From DASRIA01 sp963816975 (GTDB lineage: Bacteria; Actinomycetota; Thermoleophilia; Solirubrobacterales; JBBDJG01), in the NCBI GenBank assembly GCA_963816975.1, contig CAWFMD010000004.1, forward strand, positions 124,001 to 188,000: 64,000 nt of DNA. The letters run 5' to 3'. A model generated the notes under the pieces. The model had not been told where the DNA came from and did no database searches. It saw only the letters and a program-made list of their open reading frames with translations. How positions within the stretch are numbered: the stretch's first letter is position 1; the number at the start of each line of letters is the position of its first letter. This document shows, in pieces, positions 28,884-36,665 of the stretch. Position numbers and translations under genes: made by a program.

Positions 28884-30698
28884 TCAGGATCCCAAGAGAC
28901 GCTCCCGCCACAGCTGCGTGAGCAGCAACGCGTTGTACTGCGCGGCATCCTTGCTCACCGGCGGCTGGGATCGACCTGCGAGGTGATAGAGCTCGACCGC
29001 CGGCAAGTACCAATTCGCCCGGCCGGACTCGCTCAGGCGCAGGCACAAATCGACGTCCTCGTTCTCACCCTCCAGAAAGACATTGCGCAGGCCGCCAACC
29101 TCTTCGAACACGCCCCGGTCCACAAGCAGGCAGCTACCGCTCACGGCCGGTACCTCGGCGCCGATCGTCGCGCGCGGAGTGCTGCCCGGAAGCCCCTTGA
29201 AACGACTGCGCAGGCTCAGGACGCCACCGTCGGGAAGATCACCAAATCCGATCTCACCGGGCGAGACATGTTCTATCTGCAAGCCGGCATGCTGAAGCGA
29301 GCCGTCCTCGTGGAGAAGCTTGGGACCTACCGCGCCCGCATTGCGCTGCTCGCCGTGAAACGCAAGCAACTGGCCCAGCCAGCCGCTTTGGGACGGGAAG
29401 GTGTCGGGGCTCAGGAAGATCAGCCTTGATGCCCGGGCCCGCTCCACAGCCTTGTTCGTCGTTACCGTAGGCCCGACGCGGTCGGAGAGCAGCACCAGCC
29501 GGAACGGCACCTGGTAGATCTCGTGCAACTCGAAGGCCTTCGGAGCCAGGCGATGGGCATGGTCGTGAGAGTCGGTGACGTAGATGAGATCGACGCGCTC
29601 GAAGTCCGCGTCGCGGCTGAACTGCCCAAGCTGGTGTTCGAGCACGTCCAACCTGTCTCCGAGCGGAACGATCAGCGATACATCCGGATGCGGAGGGTGT
29701 CGCCCGAACGACGTCTCCTCGTCCACAACAGTGGCCTGCTCCTGCGCAGCCTGAAGGCGGCGGATGGCGGGATAGGCATGATCGGCCACCAGCTGATACT
29801 TCCTCCGTGGCATATCCCCGACCGCCCTTGCGACAATCGCCCGCACCTGGTCGGGACGGCGATTCAGGGTCCCAATCTCGACCTCGACGGCCGTGCCGAG
29901 CGCGTCTCGAAGCTCTGCGATCCAGCCCGAGGTGAGGCGGCTGGGCACATCGACCTCGAAACAGGAGATGAACCCGTTCGCCGTGTCCTTGACTCCCCGG
30001 CCCACGTACATGGAGTCGATGTCGGGCCTGTGATAACGGAACGCCCTGTCCAGGATCTCCGCACGCGCGCCCTCCGGCGAGACCATGCGCATTCCCGCGA
30101 GGTCGGCATCCATGTCCCATACCCATCCCCGCGCCCAGAAGGTCTGGGAGTCAATGCACAGCATCTCTTCCACGTGGTGACACAAAGCCTCATCCTCCCC
30201 GACGGTCGCGTAGGGCAACGGCTCGCGAAGCCCATCACGCAAAAGCCGCAGGTTCTTCGAGAGCGCGATGCCCCCGCCGTCGCCTCCTCGCTGTGCGTGC
30301 TCGCGTACGCACGCATCCAGTATGCGCTCCAGCAGGTCCTCGCGGGTCTCTTGCGGAAGCGGGCTGAGCCTGGTGCGCAGCAATCCCGTGAGATCTGTCG
30401 GAGGCGCCCCGTGCACCTTTCGCTCCATGACCATGGTGCGCCCGCCCAGGCGCAGGGTCACCTGACCGCCGACGGGCAAGTCGGGTGGCAGTTCGGCCAG
30501 AAGTATCGAACCGGCACTGCGTCCACTCCCGTTTCCCATGGACCACAGCGGTTCGACCCGGAGCGGAGCCTCGTGGCCATCCACCGATGCCGACGCCACG
30601 GCGCCGGTCTCGTCCGCCGTGGTCACGTCGAGCTCGCTGTCCAGCGCCAGCAGGAGCAAGCTCTCGGTCAGCCAAGCGCCGCTCGTGGAGGTCGTCAA
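28884..30698 (-). CDS. GT2-family glycosyltransferase with N-terminal accessory domain (cassette B)
   Basis: 604 residues from TTG 30698, which shares four bases with the GT4 stop (TTGA) and mirrors the cassette A junction. Residues 1-330 are the accessory region: EMLCIDSQTFWARGWV, MVSPEGARAEIL, FRYHRPDIDSMYVG, SGWIAELRDALGTAVEVE. The GT-A domain begins near 360 (VSLIVPLGDRLDVLE), has LSPDTF at the metal site and LLHEDGSLQHAG and ENEDVDLCLRLSESG further on. Like the cassette A copy it reads SPD rather than NSD, so donor chemistry may be altered or the site may use fewer metal ligands. Confidence 0.86.
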   Translation of the reverse strand: MTTSTSGAWLTESLLLLALDSELDVTTADETGAVASASVDGHEAPLRVEPLWSMGNGSGRSAGSILLAELPPDLPVGGQVTLRLGGRTMVMERKVHGAPPTDLTGLLRTRLSPLPQETREDLLERILDACVREHAQRGGDGGGIALSKNLRLLRDGLREPLPYATVGEDEALCHHVEEMLCIDSQTFWARGWVWDMDADLAGMRMVSPEGARAEILDRAFRYHRPDIDSMYVGRGVKDTANGFISCFEVDVPSRLTSGWIAELRDALGTAVEVEIGTLNRRPDQVRAIVARAVGDMPRRKYQLVADHAYPAIRRLQAAQEQATVVDEETSFGRHPPHPDVSLIVPLGDRLDVLEHQLGQFSRDADFERVDLIYVTDSHDHAHRLAPKAFELHEIYQVPFRLVLLSDRVGPTVTTNKAVERARASRLIFLSPDTFPSQSGWLGQLLAFHGEQRNAGAVGPKLLHEDGSLQHAGLQIEHVSPGEIGFGDLPDGGVLSLRSRFKGLPGSTPRATIGAEVPAVSGSCLLVDRGVFEEVGGLRNVFLEGENEDVDLCLRLSESGRANWYLPAVELYHLAGRSQPPVSKDAAQYNALLLTQLWRERLLGS

Positions 30699-32017
30699 CC
30701 GACCGGCTCCCCGTCCGGCTCGAGCGCCTTCGCAGTCCGCGCATGTCGCCAATTGAGTGCCTCGTCGTAAAGACGCGTGAGGTTGCGAACGTGCTCGTCC
30801 ATCGAATGGAGCGCCGGAATGCCGGCGTGCAGGCGCTCCCATGTGCCCGGCTTCGAGGCCTCGAGGATGGCCTCTGCGAGGCTCAGCGGGTCATTGACCC
30901 GGAAGTGCAGCCCGCTGACCCCGTGTTCGACCTTTTCCGCCATACCGCCGATGCCCGAGCAGATCACGGGCCGCCCCATCCCAAATGCCTCCGGAATCAC
31001 AAGCGGCGCGTTCTCCCACCACAGCGACGGGAGCACCACATAGTCGATGCCCGCCATCAGCGTGGCTATCTCCTCGGGACGGTAGCGCCCGACCAACGTC
31101 ACGTTCTGCGCGCCATCCACAAGCGCATTGAAATCGTCCTGGAAGTCCTGCGGTTGCATGTCGAGGTTGGCGCCATGCAGCCAGAGATGGACAGATGGGT
31201 CCCTCGCCGCGAGGATCTGCATCGCAGCCAGTAGGACGTTCACGCCCTTGTAATGGCTGAACTGGCCAAAGAATCCGAGCCGGGTAGGGCCGCTCCGTTC
31301 GACGGCGCCGTTCGACGGCGCTTCGTCGAGTTCGAGCGGGGGCGCCCCGTTGTCCTCCCAGACGATCCTGTCCGGCGGGATGCCCCAGTCGATGTAGCGG
31401 TCCCTCAGGAAACGGCTGGGCGACACGAAGAGGTCCACCTCCGAGAGGTGCGACTGGATGAACAGCGTTCGCAGCAGGAACTCGCGTGGCGGTATGTCCG
31501 GAAAGCACTCGTGGCAGCGCCGTGGTGAGGACTCGCTGCACAGTTCATCGCCAGTGGTGCGGACCATCTGGCCGTCGCGGTGGCAGATGGCGAGGTACTC
31601 GTGCAGCGTAAAGACGATCGCAGCGTCGGGGAGCACGCTGCGGGTAAGCCGCACCATGTCCCATCCCATATAGAGCGTGTGATGGAAGTGCACGATCTCG
31701 GGCTTGTGCATCAGCAGGTAATCGCGATAGTGCTTTGTGAGGACGGGCTTCTCCGGCAGGGTCCCGAAGAACCAGTCGTAGTTCCGGGCATCGGTCTCCA
31801 GGGACGACTGGTCGGGGTCGTCCACGATCATCGTGATCGGGGCGTCCGGGTGGCCATAGGCCATCGTCTGCGGCGGGCCGTTGCGCGTCAGCACGATCGG
31901 CTCGTAGTCCGGTGAAGACCGCATGGCGTCGTACAGCCGCAGGGCATAGACCTCTGCCCCGCCCGGCCGGATCGCAGGGTGAGTGTGCACTACGTAGAGG
32001 ATCTTCTTCCTTGACAC
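30695..32017 (-). CDS. GT4-family glycosyltransferase (cassette B)
   Basis: 440 residues from GTG 32017 (VSRKKILYVVHTHPAIRPGG), paralog of 13563 and 16551. The Cys/His patch is CHRDGQMVRT...ELC...CHECFP. Donor-domain motifs FFGQFSHYKGVNVLL and PEAFGMGRPVICSGIGG are present, with Pro replacing Gln before the first Glu. The start lies 24 bases after the two-module gene at 32042. Same gene order as cassette A on the same strand. Confidence 0.88.
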   Translation of the reverse strand: MSRKKILYVVHTHPAIRPGGAEVYALRLYDAMRSSPDYEPIVLTRNGPPQTMAYGHPDAPITMIVDDPDQSSLETDARNYDWFFGTLPEKPVLTKHYRDYLLMHKPEIVHFHHTLYMGWDMVRLTRSVLPDAAIVFTLHEYLAICHRDGQMVRTTGDELCSESSPRRCHECFPDIPPREFLLRTLFIQSHLSEVDLFVSPSRFLRDRYIDWGIPPDRIVWEDNGAPPLELDEAPSNGAVERSGPTRLGFFGQFSHYKGVNVLLAAMQILAARDPSVHLWLHGANLDMQPQDFQDDFNALVDGAQNVTLVGRYRPEEIATLMAGIDYVVLPSLWWENAPLVIPEAFGMGRPVICSGIGGMAEKVEHGVSGLHFRVNDPLSLAEAILEASKPGTWERLHAGIPALHSMDEHVRNLTRLYDEALNWRHARTAKALEPDGEPVG

Positions 32018-32041
32018 GACTTCCCTCTTACCCTCGGTTTG

Positions 32042-32917
32042 TCAGCGGAGCTTCTTGAGGAACCTGCGCAGGCGTGACGTACTCGGTGCCGCCAGGTGGT
32101 CGGCACCGGCCTCAGGTGCGCGAATCGACTGCGGTGCCTCGTCTTGTAGACCGTCCAGTGCATATAGCGTACCGACGTGTCTACGGTGTGCGACGCATGC
32201 GTAGGTGCGCTCGACCTGCTCCAGGAAGTCGCTGTGCGTGTCCAGCCATGATGGTGCGATGGAAGGCACCATCAAATACTTCACGCCGCGGTCACGCAAC
32301 TCGACGAGCTGTGCCAGCGCGGCTGCGGTTCCGCCCTCGAGATCGCTGATATATGTCCCCCCCACCCCTTGCGGAAAGTGCTGTGCGCTGCATCCGTCGA
32401 GCGCGAGGAGGCGCGAGTCCCCCGAGGACACGACCGCCACACTCGCCCCTGCGGGCAGGATCCCGCTCAGGAGTCGGCCGAGCGGGCGGGCGACGCCATC
32501 CGGCGAAGCAGGCTGCAACCCGTGCCTGTCGCGCAGCGCGTACACGTGTGCCGACGGATCCCTGCACACGGTCGTCGCATTGTGCGCCAGGTAGTCGGCG
32601 AAGTTGGAGTAGAAGTCGAGCCACCAAAGCGACGTCGCGGGGATGATCAAGTAGCGGGCTCCCTGATCGTGCAGGGATCGCAGGTGGTCGATGGCCTGCT
32701 CGCCGCTCTCCGGGTGGAAGCCTGCGTAACCCCCATCGTCCCCCCTGGGAAAGTGCCAGGCCTCTTGGTGCTCGAACCTGACCAGTTCCTCGTCCCCTCT
32801 GCTGATGACGAGGCACCTCCCGCCGGCGGGCACGGTCATCGACACGAGGTCGCGGACCGCCCCGACGAGGTCCTGGTATTCGGAGGCCGAGAACTGGTGT
32901 GTCGAGTTTTCTCCCAC
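32042..32917 (-). CDS. protein made of two copies of the uncharacterised ~100-residue module (cassette B)
   Basis: 291 residues from GTG 32917. Module A: VPAGGRCLVISRGDEELVRF, AWHFP, YAGFHP, RYLIIPATSLWWLDFYSNF. Module B: VAVVSSGDSRLLAL, AQHFP, KYLMVPSIAPSWLDTHSDF. A and B each match their counterparts in the gene at 17891 better than each other, so the internal duplication is older than the cassette duplication. A basic tail (RLRRFLKKLR) is unique to this copy and could favour membrane or RNA contact. First gene of the cassette ahead of GT4. Confidence 0.8.
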   Translation of the reverse strand: MGENSTHQFSASEYQDLVGAVRDLVSMTVPAGGRCLVISRGDEELVRFEHQEAWHFPRGDDGGYAGFHPESGEQAIDHLRSLHDQGARYLIIPATSLWWLDFYSNFADYLAHNATTVCRDPSAHVYALRDRHGLQPASPDGVARPLGRLLSGILPAGASVAVVSSGDSRLLALDGCSAQHFPQGVGGTYISDLEGGTAAALAQLVELRDRGVKYLMVPSIAPSWLDTHSDFLEQVERTYACVAHRRHVGTLYALDGLQDEAPQSIRAPEAGADHLAAPSTSRLRRFLKKLR

Positions 32918-33018
32918 GGGGGGCCGTTTGCAGACGTGCTTGGCTCAGGAGGGCATGAGCCTTGAGCGTGAAAACGTTACCAGCGGACGAAAGCACGGAC
33001 GAGCGCTGGATCTGGGCG

Positions 33019-35097
33019 TCACGGCACGAATAGCCCCTGGGTCTCGAACAGCGTGGCCCCGGAGGCGCCCGCATACCCGCTCGCCCCGCCGTCGTAGACG
33101 CGCACCTGGCCGATCTGCCAGATGGCGCGCTTACCCTCGGTGATCACGCCCGGGGCGATCGCGTTCAGCGTCGTCGTCAGGGAGCAGTTGCCGCCGGTCG
33201 AGGGATCGCTCGTGGCACTGCACTGCACCAGCGCCGGCAGCTCGGTGTCGAAGCCGGTCGCGGACTCGTTTCCGAGCGGCCCGTTGAAGCGGTCGGTGAT
33301 ACGGATCGCACCGCGCAGTTGCAGCTGGCCGCCGTAGTCGGAGAGGTCCGACTTCCAGCGCACGTCGCTGAGCTGCGCGCGGAGCCTCACGTCCGCCTCG
33401 CTGGCCGCCGTGGCCGGGTCTCCCATGATCGCCCGGTATGACACGAATCCACTCGAGTTCGAGGCCGCGCCGTTCGCGTCGATCGTGCCGACCGTGAGGA
33501 AGCCCGAGGCACCCGCCGGTGTGCTGCACGACCCGAAGGCCAGCGGCGGGCCGTGCGTGCGATCGGGCGCGGTGCACTCCTTGTATGCGGGCACCAGCGG
33601 CACCTTCATCGGCTGACCAAGACCCGCAGACTTGGGGCGGGGGTAGCCGCGCGGAAACTGCGCGTCCATCCCGGCTTGCAGCGACGTGCGGCTGTAGGTG
33701 CCGAACGGCACCGGGTGCGAGCGGTAGGCGAACAGGCCGTCATCGAAGGTGAGGCGAAATACGCGGTCGCCGGTGGTGGTCACCTCGGTGATCAGTCCCG
33801 CGTTGCCCCAGGCCATCACCCAATTGCCGCCCGGCAGGCGCCGGGCGCTCCCACAACAGCCCGCGACGATGCCGGGCTCGGGCCTGTGCTCCAACAGGGT
33901 CGCCGTCCGCGCGTTCGTGTCAATCGAAAAGCGCACCGCTCGCGGAGCCCGCGGGCCCGCATTGCGCCAGCCGTTGTCGTGCACGGTCACGGTGCCGTCG
34001 CTCAGCACGCGCGCATCGTGCTGAGCGCGCAGCGTGTCACCCGGGCCCAAGGGATCGTTCAGCACTGTGAGGCTTTCGGGCCGCGTGGTCCCACCCAGCT
34101 TCCACGTGATGCTGCCGTCGGCCTTGTTGACCCTGTAGACCGCGTTGAGACGGTAGAAGGACATCAGGAATCCGTCGCCGTCGGGCTCGATCGAGTTGAT
34201 GTGGAACGGGTCCGGGCGGCCGAGTTGGTCCCGAACTCCACAGCCGGTCGCGGGAATCTCGGACGCGGGGATGTGTTCCGAGGCCCACCAGGTCCAAACA
34301 ACGGAGCCCTGCGGCGTGATTTCCTGCGCGCCGTCGTCGAGGACGTCGGTCTCCGTGTTCCCGCAGGAGGTATACGTCGGCAGCAATCTCAGGACGGTCA
34401 GCATGTAGTTCCCGTTCGGCAGCAACAGGAACTCGTGCTGGTCGGTGCTAGCGCCGACCGGGGCCACCGCCCGGACCGCCGAGCCGTCGAGGCGGAGCTC
34501 CTGACCCCCAGCGCCGCGGAGGACACTGAGGTTGCCGTTCGACAATGGATGGAAGTCCGTCAGGCTCCCGTCGGTGTCCTTCCACCACACGGGAACGCCG
34601 CTGCCATCGAAGAGAGAGACGTAGCCCAGACCGACACCGGCGGGCGGCGGTTGGAAGTCGGTCCGACCGACCGGTGCGATCGTGTACCACTGCGCCTGCG
34701 GCTGCCCCGAGCGCTGAAAGGTCGTCCTCGGGAAGGTATCCGGCAGGCAGCGCACGCGATGGCTCTGCCCGTTCGCTCCCGTGACCGCGATCGCGAAGCC
34801 CTGCCCGGGGCTGAGGCGCACGCTCGTGGTGAAGGTACCGCTGCGCGATCCCTGACCGTCGACGTTCACCTCGCTGCCCGCCGGCGCCGTCACCGTGAGG
34901 CCCACGTCGGTCCCGGCGCTGCAGCGCACGACGTAGTCGGGAACCGCCGGGTCGAATGCCGGATACAACGAGGGCGAGGCGGTGATCTGCGGATACGGCG
35001 CCTGTGCCGCGGAGGTAGAGGGCAGCGGGAGCGCGCACGTAACCGCGATTAGGACAAAACAAGCAATCCTCATCCCTGAGCGAATTGGCGAACCCAT
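33019..35097 (-). CDS. secreted arylsulfotransferase (ASST)-like protein
   Basis: 692 residues from ATG 35097, eight bases after GGGAGG. A signal peptide (MRIACFVLIAVTCALPLPSTSAAQ) is followed by a cadherin-like segment, then an ASST-type six-bladed propeller with EFLLLPNGNYML, DPFHINSIEPDGDGFL, and HDARVLSDGTVTVHDNG. ASST enzymes transfer sulfate between phenolic esters by way of a histidine in such a propeller; several His positions fit, but none can be fixed here. A beta-sandwich tail of about 190 residues holds disulfide candidates. It lies beside the glycan locus, so a role in sulfate ester turnover on the surface is plausible. Confidence 0.75.
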   Translation of the reverse strand: MGSPIRSGMRIACFVLIAVTCALPLPSTSAAQAPYPQITASPSLYPAFDPAVPDYVVRCSAGTDVGLTVTAPAGSEVNVDGQGSRSGTFTTSVRLSPGQGFAIAVTGANGQSHRVRCLPDTFPRTTFQRSGQPQAQWYTIAPVGRTDFQPPPAGVGLGYVSLFDGSGVPVWWKDTDGSLTDFHPLSNGNLSVLRGAGGQELRLDGSAVRAVAPVGASTDQHEFLLLPNGNYMLTVLRLLPTYTSCGNTETDVLDDGAQEITPQGSVVWTWWASEHIPASEIPATGCGVRDQLGRPDPFHINSIEPDGDGFLMSFYRLNAVYRVNKADGSITWKLGGTTRPESLTVLNDPLGPGDTLRAQHDARVLSDGTVTVHDNGWRNAGPRAPRAVRFSIDTNARTATLLEHRPEPGIVAGCCGSARRLPGGNWVMAWGNAGLITEVTTTGDRVFRLTFDDGLFAYRSHPVPFGTYSRTSLQAGMDAQFPRGYPRPKSAGLGQPMKVPLVPAYKECTAPDRTHGPPLAFGSCSTPAGASGFLTVGTIDANGAASNSSGFVSYRAIMGDPATAASEADVRLRAQLSDVRWKSDLSDYGGQLQLRGAIRITDRFNGPLGNESATGFDTELPALVQCSATSDPSTGGNCSLTTTLNAIAPGVITEGKRAIWQIGQVRVYDGGASGYAGASGATLFETQGLFVP

Positions 35098-35169
35098 TGG
35101 TGCGGCCTCCCGTTTGCACGGCAGCCGTCCGATCATATGGGCCGCGACTCATCCGCGCCACCCTCGGGC

Positions 35170-35352
35170 TCAAGCCGGCGCGTGCGGACTGGCTTCGGTG
35201 GGCCCTTTTCCGGCCCTGCGGAGCGCATCCTCGTCCTCGTAGGCCCGCTGGACGCGCCCGTCCTGGATCAGCCCCCATACGATCAGCGCCAGGGCGGCGC
35301 CGACGGCAAGCGTCACCATCACGCCTGCGACGAAGATGCCGACATTGCTCAT
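35170..35352 (-). CDS. small single-pass membrane protein
   Basis: 60 residues from ATG 35352 (MSNVGIFVAGVMVTLAVGAALALIVW), preceded by GGAGG. One N-terminal membrane helix is followed by a charged tail (GRVQRAYEDEDALRRAGKG). It starts one base after the stop of the next upstream small membrane protein, so the pair is an operon. Function unknown. Confidence 0.7.
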   Translation of the reverse strand: MSNVGIFVAGVMVTLAVGAALALIVWGLIQDGRVQRAYEDEDALRRAGKGPTEASPHAPA

Positions 35353-35353
35353 C

Positions 35354-35542
35354 TCAGCGCCTCCTTCCGAGCGAGCGCTGGGCGGAGAGCACGAATGCTC
35401 CCAACGCAAGGATCGAGGGCACCCACAGGCCCACGAACAGGCCCTCGTCCTTGTCGCCGCTGAACCACAGCGTGACGGACAGGGCGAACGACGCAAACGC
35501 GGCGAGCACGATCAGCACGACGGGTGTGAGCGGATTGGACAT
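35354..35542 (-). CDS. small two-pass membrane protein
   Basis: 62 residues from ATG 35542 (MSNPLTPVVLIVLAAFASFAL), with GGAG seven bases upstream. Two hydrophobic helices are separated by SGDKDEG and the C-terminus is basic (SLGRRR). Pairs with the 60-residue membrane protein just downstream. Function unknown. Confidence 0.7.
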   Translation of the reverse strand: MSNPLTPVVLIVLAAFASFALSVTLWFSGDKDEGLFVGLWVPSILALGAFVLSAQRSLGRRR

Positions 35543-35620
35543 CTCGACTCCTTGCCTTCGCTTGTCGGCAGGGATACGACGCCCACGGCGGGGTGGATCA
35601 CGCGGCAGAAAGCGGCGGCG

Positions 35621-36040
35621 CTAGATCTGGTACGTCTGCGCGCCCGCCGCCTGGGCCTCGCGCGCGACGACGTCGGCGATGGTCGTGCCGTTCAGCTCGT
35701 TGCGCAGCGACGTGACCGCCCTGGTCCAGACCTCGTTCGCGCCGCCCGCGGCCGCCGCCTCGGCGTCGAACTGGCCGTCGAGCAGCTGCACCACGTCGAG
35801 CACCGAGATCTGCGCGGGGTCGCGCAGGAACGAGTAGCCGCCCTTGACGCCGCGCTGGCTCTGCAGCAGCCCGGCACGCCGCAGCGTCGCGAACAGCTGC
35901 TCGAGGAACTGGAGCGGGATGCCGCGCTGCCGCGCCAGCTCGGCGATCGGGACGGGCGCCCCGTCGCGTTGCGCGCCCTGCCGGGCCAGCTCCGCGAGTG
36001 CCTGCACGGCGTAACGGGACTTCGAGCTGATCGTGATCAA
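35621..36040 (-). CDS. Rrf2-family transcriptional regulator without cysteines
   Basis: 139 residues from TTG 36040 (LITISSKSRYAVQALAELA). The winged helix-turn-helix is clear: PVPIAELARQRGIPLQFLEQLFATLRRAGLL with the wing GVKGGYSFLRDP. The family [Fe-S] cluster Cys positions are absent; the protein has no cysteine at all, so it is closer to CymR than IscR in sensing potential. It diverges from VanZ with a 31-base gap, which must hold its operator. Target genes unknown. An upstream ATG at 36073 would lengthen it into VanZ. Confidence 0.83.
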   Translation of the reverse strand: MITISSKSRYAVQALAELARQGAQRDGAPVPIAELARQRGIPLQFLEQLFATLRRAGLLQSQRGVKGGYSFLRDPAQISVLDVVQLLDGQFDAEAAAAGGANEVWTRAVTSLRNELNGTTIADVVAREAQAAGAQTYQI

Positions 36041-36071
36041 AATGCCACCATTCCGCGTCGAGAGTCTATTC

Positions 36072-36479
36072 ATGACCCCGTCCGCCAACCGCTCCCCGGC
36101 GCGCATCGCCGCGCTGGTCATACCTCCCCTCCTGGTGATGGGGCTGATCTTCGTGCTCTCTGGCCAGCCCAGCGACAGCGTCGACCGTGCCTGGTGGGAC
36201 GTTGCGCTGCGCAAGCTCGCACATGTGACCGAGTACGCCGTGCTGACCGTCTTGTGGTGGCGCGCGCTACAGGGCCTCGGCTCAGGCTCCGCGCTTGTGG
36301 GCGCGCTCGCGATCAGCGTGCTCTACGCATGCACGGACGAGTTCCACCAGACGTTCATCGATGGGCGCCATGGGACTCCGGTCGACGTAGGCATCGACGC
36401 AATCGGCATGGCGATCGCCGCGCTGGTGATCTACGCGCGCCGCCGGATCCGCGGGCCGTCGCGGCCGATCGCCGCGTAG
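36072..36479 (+). CDS. VanZ-like membrane protein
   Basis: 135 residues from ATG 36072. Helices at about 10-30, 45-65, 68-88 and 100-122. The VanZ signature is readable: LRKLAHVTEYAVLTVLWWRAL, ACTDEFHQTF, and the loop GRHGTPVDVGIDAIG. VanZ family members affect teicoplanin or lipid-linked precursor processes; the exact role here is not known. A GTG at 36033 would add 13 residues but overlap the Rrf2 start. Confidence 0.85.
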   Translation: MTPSANRSPARIAALVIPPLLVMGLIFVLSGQPSDSVDRAWWDVALRKLAHVTEYAVLTVLWWRALQGLGSGSALVGALAISVLYACTDEFHQTFIDGRHGTPVDVGIDAIGMAIAALVIYARRRIRGPSRPIAA

Positions 36480-36646
36480 GCCAGCGCCTCGAGCGCCGTG
36501 GACAGACGCGACAGCTCCTCGATCGCCGGAGGGATTGCCTCCAGCATCGTGAGCCGCCGGCGCATGGCCTCGAGCTCGTCGCCGACGCGTCGCAGCTCCT
36601 CCAGCAGGAGCTCGAACTGCTTCTCGTTGATGTGCTGCTCGCTCAT
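36431..36646 (-). CDS. small coiled-coil protein
   Basis: 71 residues from ATG 36646. Heptad pattern in FELLLEELRRVGDELEAMRRRLTMLEAIPP suggests a dimeric coiled coil, ending in a basic GRDGPRIRRRA tail. Its 3' end overlaps VanZ by 49 bases on the opposite strand. It lies 19 bases downstream of HDOD-LuxR and could be cotranscribed. No known family; modest confidence because the gene is short. Confidence 0.55.
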   Translation of the reverse strand: MSEQHINEKQFELLLEELRRVGDELEAMRRRLTMLEAIPPAIEELSRLSTALEALAYAAIGRDGPRIRRRA

Positions 36647-36665
36647 GGCGTCGCAGCTAATTCTG

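Noticed and set aside
13563..35097. Genomic island with mobile-element borders
   Set aside because: No integrase, transposase, tRNA gene or flanking direct repeats were seen; codon use is only slightly less GC-rich in places.
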